From positions 1 to 12,814 of the forward strand of contig JAYKHL010000006.1 in the NCBI GenBank assembly GCA_035284865.1: a DNA stretch of 12,814 nt. Direction: 5' to 3'. Positions 6,981-12,814 of the stretch are shown here, one piece after another (the stretch's first letter is position 1; every line of letters starts with the position of its first letter). A program made the position numbers and the translations under genes. Source of the DNA: JAYKHL01 sp035284865. Lineage in GTDB: Bacteria; Cyanobacteriota; Sericytochromatia; S15B-MN24; JAQBPE01. Below the pieces are notes generated by a model. The model saw nothing but the letters and a program-made list of their open reading frames with translations. It did not search any database and was not told the DNA's origin.

Positions 6981-7212
6981 CGGGGGTCTCTCTGCGCGCG
7001 GCGGGTCGGGCGGCCTGGCGCCCTGGGCGGGGTCACCGGGGGCTTGTGGGCCGCGATCGTTACCGAGCCGTTCCAAACGGGGCAGGGCTGGTTAAATTCT
7101 ATCTAAGCCAGCACGAGGGTCCGGTAAAAGGGCTGACGGGGGGGACGCTTCACCGCACGCCGGGCCGCGGGCGTCCGGAGGCGCCTCACGCTGGCTGCAG
7201 GGGCTGCCCCCA
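6981..7212 (-). promoter_or_regulatory. probable promoter and leader of the DUF3298-like gene
   Basis: This 232-base gap has no gene. Its only AT-rich patch (about 7090-7105, with GGTAAAA at 7123-7129) is the likely minus-strand promoter. Read on the minus strand it gives TAGAAT (plus 7096-7101), five of six matches to a -10 box, followed by TTTAACC (plus 7090-7096). TTTACC (plus 7123-7128) lies 21 bases upstream of TAGAAT, too far for a standard -35, so the assignment is tentative. The predicted leader would be roughly 110 bases. A seven-G run is at 7139-7145. Confidence 0.4.
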
Positions 7213-8139
7213 TCAAGGGCGCTGCCGCTCGCAGAAGGAGGCAGGAAACAGCCAGAGCGGCCCTTCCTCGGCGGCTGCCAGCACGTCGTGAGAGCCGGGC
7301 CGGAAGCAGACGGCCTCCACCTGCCAGGCCCGGTGGTCAGGGGCATAGGGCACGGCCCAGCGCGGCGGCTGGCTGACCAGCGCCAGGATCGGATCCTGGC
7401 CGCGAGATGGGGGGCCCTCGCGGACGTACACGTAGGCCCGGCGCCGGCCGGCGGCCACCACGAGGCGCGCGCCGTCGTCTGACAGCCCGGCCCCCGTCAC
7501 GAGCCCCTCGAAGCCCCGCGGGGGCTGGGCCAGGCTCCCCAGCCGGGTGGGCACGAGCGGCTGCCGACCCGCGGCCAGGGGCGGGAAGCGGTACAGCCCG
7601 TGGCCGGCCGTCTTCGTGATCAGGTAGGCCCGGCCGGCGTGGAAGAACAGGGCCTCCGCGTTGAAGGAGCCTCCGAACCAGGGGGCGTCCGGGTAGCGGA
7701 AGGGCACACGGGCCGTGACCGTGGCCGACCGGGCCGTCCCCGGGTCAGGCTCCGGGACGCGCAGCAGGGCCAGGTCCTCCCGGTCCTCGTCGTTGTTGCC
7801 CATGTCCGCGATCCAGAGGTTGCCCGCCGCGTCGGCCGCGACCTCCTCCCAGTCGTGGTTGATGGTGCCCCGCACGGGGATCGCGCGCGCCAGCGCGCCC
7901 CCCGGCCAGGGCCGCACGCGCCCCGCCTCGACGCGCACGGCGAGCAGCACGGCCCGTTGCCCGTCGCCGGAATCCTGGATCGCCCAGAACACGCCCGGGT
8001 GCCGGCGGGAGGGCGTCAGGCCCGAGACCTCGTCCTGCGAGAAGCGGCCGAGGGGCACCTGGGGGCCCCGGGGTGAGGCCGTTGCCACGGGCGCGGCGGC
8101 GAGCGTGGCGGCCAGGATGGTGGGAAGCAGGAGACGCAT
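7213..8139 (-). CDS. secreted beta-propeller protein (esterase/phytase- or SdiA-regulated-like)
   Basis: The 308-aa product starts MRLLLPTILAATLAAA with a typical signal peptide, probably cleaved near residues 20-22 (ATAS). The mature part shows at least five repeated units, each opening with a Glu in a short motif: DEVSGL (Glu37), WEEVA (Glu99), NAEALFF (Glu162), GFEGLVTG (Glu211) and VEAVCF (Glu275). Each motif is followed by a D-G-type turn and a strand such as NLWIADMG, AYLITK or AYVYVR. DMGNNDEDRED (112-122) is a strongly acidic, probably Ca-binding loop. These are features of exported propellers in the esterase-like phytase/SdiA-regulated group, whose substrates are mostly unknown. I cannot assign a reaction. 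The RBS is weak (GGAG three bases from the ATG). The gene is divergent from the Bet/RecT gene with a 94-base shared upstream region. Confidence 0.72.
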   Translation of the reverse strand: MRLLLPTILAATLAAAPVATASPRGPQVPLGRFSQDEVSGLTPSRRHPGVFWAIQDSGDGQRAVLLAVRVEAGRVRPWPGGALARAIPVRGTINHDWEEVAADAAGNLWIADMGNNDEDREDLALLRVPEPDPGTARSATVTARVPFRYPDAPWFGGSFNAEALFFHAGRAYLITKTAGHGLYRFPPLAAGRQPLVPTRLGSLAQPPRGFEGLVTGAGLSDDGARLVVAAGRRRAYVYVREGPPSRGQDPILALVSQPPRWAVPYAPDHRAWQVEAVCFRPGSHDVLAAAEEGPLWLFPASFCERQRP

Positions 8140-8233
8140 GGCTCCAGCATACCCCGCGTGCCTGTTGGTCCACGGCTCGGTCTGCCCCCATCATGCCTCC
8201 AGGGCCGCCGATGGCGCGGCCGGGAGGCCACCG

Positions 8234-9079
8234 ATGGAAGACCGCCAGCCCCCCCCATCCCCGGGCGAGGCCTCGCGGGAGGACCTGCGCGCCGTGCTGC
8301 GGCAGCACCTCCTGCCCGCCGCCAGCGAGGCCGAGCTCGACCTCGCGGCCCGGTTCTGCGAGCGAACCCGCCTCGACCCGCTGAGCGGACAGGTCCACTT
8401 CATCCGGCGGCGGGGGCGGGAGGGGGCGGCCTCGCTGCGCCCCCAGGTCTCGATCGACGGCTTTCGCCTGATCGCGGAACGGACGGGGACCTATGCCGGC
8501 CAGGTTGGCCCCTGGTGGTGTGGGGACGACGAGGTCTGGCACGAGGTGTGGCTGGACGATCGCCACCCCCCGCGGGCCGCGCGCGTGGGGGTGATGCGCC
8601 ATGGCTTCTCCGAGCCCCTGTTCGCCGTGGCCCACTGGCACAGCTACGTCCAGAGGGATCGGGAGGGCAGGCCGACACGCTTCTGGGCGAGCATGCCCGA
8701 GGTGATGCTCGCCAAGGTCGCCGAGGCCCTCGCCCTGCGCAAGGCCTTCCCGCTGGAGCTCGGTGGCATCTACAGCGCCGAGGAGCTGGCCCAGGCCGAG
8801 CACGCCGAGGTGGGAGACGAGCCAGCCGGCCTGGAGGCTCGCAAGGCGGCCCTGCGCAAGCAGCTGGGCAACATGTGCGACGCCCACGGCATCGACCGCC
8901 GCGCGATGGCCGCCTGGGGCCGCAGGCTCTACCCCCAGTTCGACAGCCTGCGGGCCCTCGGGCCGACCGAGCTGGCAGACTGGGCGGCCCGGGTGCGCCG
9001 CGGCGAGCGCCCGCCAGGCCTGCCTGCCATCACCTTGATGCCCGAGGAGGCCCCGGTGACCCGGCCCGGGCAGGGCTGA
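8234..9079 (+). CDS. Bet/RecT-family single-strand annealing recombinase
   Basis: The ATG at 8234 is set by GGGAGG (8222-8227), six bases upstream. Longer in-frame starts run back over the divergent propeller gene. The 281-aa protein matches phage recombination protein Bet: FCERTRLDPLSGQVHFI (41-57), QVSIDGFRLIAERTGTYAGQ (71-90), the Trp-rich GPWWCGDDEVW (92-102), and WASMPEVMLAKVAEALALRK (151-170) ending in the LGGIYSAEEL block. These proteins form rings or filaments on ssDNA and anneal complementary strands, normally with a partner 5'-3' exonuclease. Residues ~200-258 form a helical C-terminal part (LGNMCDAHGIDRRAMAAWG), perhaps protein- or DNA-binding. No exonuclease, SSB or phage gene is visible nearby, so it appears solitary and domesticated or a remnant. 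GC content resembles its neighbours. Its stop is six bases from that of the converging channel gene. Confidence 0.9.
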   Translation: MEDRQPPPSPGEASREDLRAVLRQHLLPAASEAELDLAARFCERTRLDPLSGQVHFIRRRGREGAASLRPQVSIDGFRLIAERTGTYAGQVGPWWCGDDEVWHEVWLDDRHPPRAARVGVMRHGFSEPLFAVAHWHSYVQRDREGRPTRFWASMPEVMLAKVAEALALRKAFPLELGGIYSAEELAQAEHAEVGDEPAGLEARKAALRKQLGNMCDAHGIDRRAMAAWGRRLYPQFDSLRALGPTELADWAARVRRGERPPGLPAITLMPEEAPVTRPGQG

Positions 9080-9098
9080 GGCACCTCAGGCGCCGGGC
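9064..9098. terminator. nested inverted repeat at convergent gene ends
   Basis: CTGAGG (9076-9081) and CCTCAG (9084-9089) form a short inverted repeat that includes parts of both stop codons. GCCCGG (9064-9069) and CCGGGC (9093-9098) could pair outside it. A shared bidirectional terminator is plausible, but the stem is interrupted and there is no T-tract. Confidence 0.3.
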
Positions 9099-10189
9099 AC
9101 CTTGTTGAGCGCCTCCAGCTCCTGGATGACCTCGGCGGTGGCAACGGCCATCACCGTGGCGCCCTCGCGCAGCACGGTCTTGCTCAGGGGGTTCCAGTCG
9201 ACGTGTGCGTGGTCCCTCAGCAGCAGGAAGGTGACCTCGAGGGCTGCCTGCAGCTCGCCAAGGGACTTGCCCACCAGGCGCGACCCTGCCTGAAGCGTGA
9301 GCTCCACCGTCTGGAGCGTCAGGCCCCCGACCTTGAACGAGTGCAGCACGCGCTGGGAGAGCGCCGACGCGGCGAACACCGGGGCTGCCAGCTCGGAGGT
9401 GCTGAAGGCCGAGTCGATCTCCACCAGGCGCTCCACCTTGCGCGCCAGCCGCTGGTCGAAGAGCCGGACGACGGTGCGGATGCCAGGCGCGAGCTCGCGG
9501 GCCGCCAGCGCCGTCTCGATGTTGACGATGTCGTTGTCCGTGGCCACCACGATGGCCCGCGCGCGCGTCACGCCTGCCGCCAGCAGCGTCTCGGGCTGGC
9601 GGGCATCGCCGATGACAACGGGCATGCCGCGGGCGACGAGGTCGCTGCAGAAGGCGCTCTGGGTCACCTCGATCCCCACGCACTCCACGTGGCCCTCGAG
9701 CAGCTGCTCGGCCGTGCGGTAGCCCACGTGCCCGAGCCCGCAGACGACGACGTGGTTCCGGAAGGTGCTCGCGACCAAGACCTGCCACTCCTTCAGCTGC
9801 GTGCGTCGCTCGAAGACCAGCCTCGTGAAGCGCACGATCGCGTCAATGATGACAAACAGCCCGAGCAACGGCAACGCGTAGAACACCGCCTTCACGAACC
9901 AGGGCGCCTGGGGGTGGAACTCCAGCGCCGCCTCGAAGGCCGTCATCACGAGCACGTAGTAGGCGGCCCGGTCCCACGTCATCGGGTCCTCGCCCGGCGC
10001 CGTGGGGTAGCCGACGTGCAGGGCCACGAGGGAGAGGCCCCAGACCGTCAGGGTGAAGAGCAAGGAGAGCCGGAACTCCACCCACACGCGCCAGAGATAG
10101 AGCACCTCGGCGTGCGCCAGCCGCCAGCGCCGCCGCCAGGCAACACGCCGCGTGGGCCCGGCGAGCCGCCAGAGCCTCTCAGCGCGCAT
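9086..10189 (-). CDS. two-TM channel-like protein with RCK (TrkA-N/TrkA-C) domains and atypical filter
   Basis: The 367-aa product has an Arg-rich N-terminus, TM1 (~40-59), a re-entrant or pore-like segment (~74-91), TM2 (~98-120) and a cytoplasmic RCK part. RCK_N starts HVVVCGLGHVGYRTAEQLL (146-164), an intact GxGxxG Rossmann motif with acidic Glu174 after strand 2. It continues with GDARQPETLLAAGV and VVATDNDIVNIE. RCK_C covers ~290-350. The layout is that of MthK-like channels gated by ligand binding to RCK. However, the expected TVGYG-type filter is absent: the segment reads YYVLVMTAFEAALEF. Potassium selectivity is therefore doubtful. The ATG overlaps the end of the upstream lipoprotein gene (ATGCGCGCTGA). 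No Shine-Dalgarno sequence precedes it, so translation is probably coupled. Confidence 0.8.
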   Translation of the reverse strand: MRAERLWRLAGPTRRVAWRRRWRLAHAEVLYLWRVWVEFRLSLLFTLTVWGLSLVALHVGYPTAPGEDPMTWDRAAYYVLVMTAFEAALEFHPQAPWFVKAVFYALPLLGLFVIIDAIVRFTRLVFERRTQLKEWQVLVASTFRNHVVVCGLGHVGYRTAEQLLEGHVECVGIEVTQSAFCSDLVARGMPVVIGDARQPETLLAAGVTRARAIVVATDNDIVNIETALAARELAPGIRTVVRLFDQRLARKVERLVEIDSAFSTSELAAPVFAASALSQRVLHSFKVGGLTLQTVELTLQAGSRLVGKSLGELQAALEVTFLLLRDHAHVDWNPLSKTVLREGATVMAVATAEVIQELEALNKVPGA

Positions 10190-11174
10190 CCGGCTGCGCG
10201 GGCCCGAGCGACGGCAGCGTGAGCGGGCTGCGGCCCCCTCGCCACGAAAGCTCGGGCCTGCCCTCGGTCCAGGTGACGGCCGCGAACTCGCTCTCGGCGT
10301 CCTCGGTGCAGCGCAGCGACAGGCGCGCCTGCCCGGCGGCCGTGCTCACAGCGCCGACGTAGCGCAGGGCCCCACTGGCGACCTCCACCATGTAGTCGCC
10401 GCCAAGGCGGGTCGTGCCATCGAGGCCCACCGTGAGGTCGAAGCGCTTCAAGGTGAGCGCAAACCCCCGGGCCGGGTCACGCAGCGCCGTGTCCCGAAGG
10501 TCGAGCGCCACCTCGCGGGTGCCGAGGGCCCTCACCAGGCCGCCCGCCGTCAGGGGCTTGGTGGAGACCGTGAGCTGCAGCGCGTAGCCCTCCAGGGTCG
10601 TCGCGGCGGTGGAGCCCACGGCGAGGCGCAGGGCCTCGTCGCGGAAGGCCAGCGTGCCCCCCGTCAGGCCCGCAGCCTGCACCAGCGGGAACAGGGGGCC
10701 GCGGGCCCCTGCCGGGTTCAGCAGGGCCAGGGCGTCCGGCACGTAGCTGTCCAGGCGGGTGAGGTCGGCCTCCAGCGGGGCCCCGGGGGCCTTGCCCGGC
10801 ACGCCCTCGCCGTAGGTGAAGCGCAGGGAGAAGCTGCGGCCCTCGCCCGCAGCCCGGCGGTAGGCCCCCTCCCCCTGCCACGCGTAGGGCCCGAGCGCGG
10901 CCAGCGCCTGGCCGTCGAGCGACACGCCCCCTTGCAGCCCCCGGCCCACGGCCTGCGCCTGGCGGCTCACCTCGTCCACCACGACACGGACCGCGTCCAC
11001 GAAGATGGCGGGGCCCTCCGCGAGCCGCACGACGTCCCGGGGGCCCACGGCCACGCCACAGGCGGTCACGGTCGTCAGCAGCGGCGCGAGCGCGACCAGC
11101 CGGTCACAGCCCGGGAGGGCCACCAGGCCGAGGACGGTGAGCGCCAGCACGTGGCGGGGAGGATGGGGGGACAT
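10179..11174 (-). CDS. putative lipoprotein of unknown function
   Basis: I chose the ATG at 11174 (331 aa) because GGAGG (plus-strand CCTCC 11181-11185) lies six bases upstream. An in-frame ATG at 11201 has a poor site. The N-terminus HVLALTVLGLVALPGC is a type II signal peptide with lipobox L-P-G-C and Cys23 as the predicted lipidated residue, placing the protein at the membrane surface. The rest is predicted to be strand-rich, with alternating hydrophobic and charged segments (SFSLRFTYGEG, YALQLTVSTK, FALTLKRFDLTVGLDG), and no catalytic motif. I do not recognise a family; a lipid-binding or scaffolding beta-rich domain is possible. Its 3' end overlaps the channel-like gene by 11 bases, suggesting a joint envelope role. 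The LmeA-like gene lies 96 bases upstream on the same strand and may belong to the same unit. Confidence 0.7.
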   Translation of the reverse strand: MSPHPPRHVLALTVLGLVALPGCDRLVALAPLLTTVTACGVAVGPRDVVRLAEGPAIFVDAVRVVVDEVSRQAQAVGRGLQGGVSLDGQALAALGPYAWQGEGAYRRAAGEGRSFSLRFTYGEGVPGKAPGAPLEADLTRLDSYVPDALALLNPAGARGPLFPLVQAAGLTGGTLAFRDEALRLAVGSTAATTLEGYALQLTVSTKPLTAGGLVRALGTREVALDLRDTALRDPARGFALTLKRFDLTVGLDGTTRLGGDYMVEVASGALRYVGAVSTAAGQARLSLRCTEDAESEFAAVTWTEGRPELSWRGGRSPLTLPSLGPAQPDAR

Positions 11175-11180
11175 CGGGCA

Positions 11181-11185
11181 CCTCC
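11181..11185 (-). promoter_or_regulatory. ribosome-binding site that sets the lipoprotein start
   Basis: GGAGG on the minus strand, six bases before the ATG at 11174. It excludes the alternative ATG at 11201 and places the signal peptide at the very N-terminus. Confidence 0.7.
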
Positions 11186-11270
11186 GGTGGGGCGCTGGCA
11201 TGCTACCACGGGCCAGGGGCCGCGCTCGCCCGGGCCTCTCGCCGGGCCTGCTGCGGCCGCCAGCCCAGGC

Positions 11271-12566
11271 TCAGGCGGGGCGGGTCGGGGCGTCGAAGCC
11301 CATCACCAGCCGCCCGCCCTCCGCCCGGACGCGTCGCAGCGGGCCGAGCTCCACCCCGGACAGCCGGGACAGGTCCAGCAGCACGGCCTCACCCTCCGCC
11401 CGCGCGCCCGACAGCTCGGCCAGCTGGCCACGGATCAGGTCCGCGACCATGTCGCTGCCGCTGGGGGTCAAGCGGGCCCGGCCGTCTGGCGTGGTCGACA
11501 CCTCGATGCGGGCCGTGACGGGCACGCCGAGGTCCTTCGCCGCCGCCCCGGCGTGCAGCCCGCGCACCAGCCCCTCGGCTCCCCCCAGGGCCAGGCCGAA
11601 CAGCCCCCCCAGCGCGGCCATCGAGAGCCGGTAGTGGCCCTTGAGCTCCAGCGCGCTGCCCTCGAACCGCATGTGCTTGACCTTGAAGGACGGGAGCTGC
11701 TCGGCGAGGGTGGCCGCGACGGCCTCCCGGTCCAGCACGATCTCGCCGGCGTCCCGCCGCATCGTGACCCACTTCGGCACCTCGTTCAGCAGGATCGGAT
11801 TCTCGGCTCCGCCCTCGCCGCGGGCGAAGGTCCTGCCGTTGCGCAGGATGCCCTGAGGGGAGGTGGCCTCTCCGCGGGTCTCGATGGCGACCCAGTTCGA
11901 CGCCCCCTCCCGGGAGCCCGGGGGACGGGCCGACCTCGGCCCCGTCCCGAGCTGGGCCTCGAGCTTGCCGCTGCGGATGCTGAGGGCCTGCAGGTCCGCA
12001 TGGACCCGGGGCAAGGCCCGCAGGTCGAACGCCAGGCCGCCCCCGGGCTCCAGCCGGCTGCCAGGCACGGCCTTGGCAAGCTGCTGCATGAGGTCGACGC
12101 CCATCGCTCCGAGCCCCAGGCGTGTCAGCCAGGAAAACGCCGGCTCCAGCGTCACGGTGTGGGCGTCCCGGCGGGAGAGCTTGAAGTCGAGCGAGACGGG
12201 CAGCGGCAGGCCCGCGCGCTCCGCCGTGGCAGCAACCCTGACGCGACCGTTCGCCAGGAACCGCACCTGGGTGTCCCGCAGGCGGTGCTGGGCCAGCAGG
12301 TGACCTCCGGCCTCTCGCAGCAGCTCGGTGGCCTGCACATCCAGCACCTGGAGCGCGCCCGACCTCACGTGGAGCTCGTAGCTGTCCGGCGCCAGCGGCG
12401 TCAGCGGGTCGCCGGGCGTCCGGTCCACCAGCGTGGCGTCCACGTGCGGCACGTTGGCCGAGACGTTGGTGCCCGGCAGCTTCACCCAGGCGTTCTGGGC
12501 CTGCAGGCGCATCTGGTTGGTCGGGGGCGGCTCGCCGGCGAACCCCTGGGGGGTGGGTGGGGACAT
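11271..12566 (-). CDS. LmeA/DUF2993-like protein with two similar modules
   Basis: I chose the ATG at 12566 (431 aa): GGAAGGA (plus 12572-12578) lies five bases upstream, better than the in-frame ATG at 12602. The protein appears to consist of two related halves, ~60-205 and ~262-426. Each has an entry strand, a helix ending in an LL/LA pair (QATELLREAGGHLLAQ; REAVAATLAEQL), a strand pair around 'L-R-D-T-Q-V-R-F'/'V-K-H-M-R-F', a long amphipathic stretch, a PVSLDFKLS/PVTARIEVS strand, and a final L-S-I-R-S-G-K-L or V-R-A-E-G-G-R-L strand. This is the pattern of DUF2993/LmeA-type phospholipid-binding proteins of Actinobacteria and Cyanobacteria, which are normally exported. No signal peptide or TM helix is visible here, so it may act in the cytoplasm or be exported otherwise. 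Membrane-lipid or envelope maintenance is a reasonable but unproved role. Confidence 0.6.
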   Translation of the reverse strand: MSPPTPQGFAGEPPPTNQMRLQAQNAWVKLPGTNVSANVPHVDATLVDRTPGDPLTPLAPDSYELHVRSGALQVLDVQATELLREAGGHLLAQHRLRDTQVRFLANGRVRVAATAERAGLPLPVSLDFKLSRRDAHTVTLEPAFSWLTRLGLGAMGVDLMQQLAKAVPGSRLEPGGGLAFDLRALPRVHADLQALSIRSGKLEAQLGTGPRSARPPGSREGASNWVAIETRGEATSPQGILRNGRTFARGEGGAENPILLNEVPKWVTMRRDAGEIVLDREAVAATLAEQLPSFKVKHMRFEGSALELKGHYRLSMAALGGLFGLALGGAEGLVRGLHAGAAAKDLGVPVTARIEVSTTPDGRARLTPSGSDMVADLIRGQLAELSGARAEGEAVLLDLSRLSGVELGPLRRVRAEGGRLVMGFDAPTRPA

Positions 12567-12814
12567 CGTGTTCCTTCCAGAGGGCTGGTCTTGTTGTTCC
12601 ACCGAAACGACGGATTGAATCCTGGGCCGTTGGCTCCTGAACTCCAGGATCGCCCCTCACCCGGCCTGCGGCCACCTCCTTCCTGGGGGGCAGCGAAATC
12701 TGGTCTCATCCAGAGGGCGCGGAGGCGCTCCGCTCCCGTCTCCCACGGGGAGCCGGGGGCGGCGGGGGCCCCCGGGCCGGCCCCGGGCCCCCCCCCCGGC
12801 AAGGGGCGGGGCCC
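12567..12814. other. gene-free upstream region ending in a G/C-only tract
   Basis: I see no gene in these 248 bases. On the minus strand it should carry the promoter of the LmeA-like gene; the less GC-rich part around 12590-12625 (AACAACAAG, ATTCAATCC) is the best candidate, but no box pair is convincing. Positions 12752-12800 are 49 consecutive G/C bases containing the palindrome GGGCCGGCCC (12774-12783) and a nine-C run (12789-12797), prone to strong secondary structure or assembly error. Confidence 0.5.

Noticed and set aside
8140..9085. Remnant prophage or mobile element around the Bet/RecT gene
   Set aside because: No integrase, exonuclease, phage structural gene, direct-repeat boundary or compositional shift was seen in the window.
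11228..11247. GCCCGG/CCGGGC hairpin between the LmeA-like and lipoprotein genes
   Set aside because: The 6-bp stem has an eight-base loop and no T-tract, and such repeats are common at this GC content.
12482..12802. 106-codon minus-strand frame at the right end
   Set aside because: It has Gly/Pro-rich low-complexity composition, and it overlaps the LmeA-like start in another frame.

Overview
This is a GC-rich bacterial chromosomal window. It holds eleven protein-coding genes in both orientations. I see no rRNA, tRNA, CRISPR array, transposase, integrase or phage structural gene. The mix is a deoxyhypusine-synthase-like enzyme, a class I pyrophosphatase, an LmeA/DUF2993-like protein, a NYN-LOTUS protein and many lipoprotein or hypothetical genes with GTG or ATG starts and GGAGG-type ribosome sites. 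It suits a high-GC, poorly sampled lineage such as a non-photosynthetic relative of Cyanobacteria, a Chloroflexota-like group or similar. That placement is a weak inference; the sequence contains no phylogenetic marker.

Layout. Positions 1-1761 (+) carry the 3' part of an SsuD-type alkanesulfonate monooxygenase, followed after one base by an ACS-family MFS transporter, so the two are almost certainly cotranscribed. After an AT-richer leader with an 11-C run comes a NYN (PIN-like nuclease) protein with a LOTUS-like middle domain (1886-3166, +). Next is a pair, a deoxyhypusine synthase-like enzyme and a soluble inorganic pyrophosphatase (3321-4930, +). Converging on it are two minus-strand genes, an alpha/beta hydrolase (4947-6011) and a DUF3298/RsiV-like protein (6096-6980), separated by a perfect 10-bp hairpin. 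A minus-strand secreted beta-propeller (7213-8139) is divergent from a plus-strand Bet/RecT single-strand annealing protein (8234-9079). The right end is a minus-strand series read from 12566 down to 9086: an LmeA-like double-module protein, a lipoprotein, and a two-TM channel-like protein with an RCK/TrkA-N domain. The last two overlap by 11 bases. The final 250 bases hold no gene and end in a G/C-only tract.

How the genes work together. Only three groupings have real support: SsuD with the MFS transporter (organosulfur use), the synthase with the pyrophosphatase, and the lipoprotein with the channel (translationally coupled, envelope). The rest looks like a mosaic of independent transcription units. 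I found no convincing new multi-gene system. The most notable items are the channel that lacks a potassium-filter motif, the solitary annealing protein with no phage context, the NYN-LOTUS protein with an unassigned C-terminal region, and the duplicated LmeA-like protein without a signal peptide.
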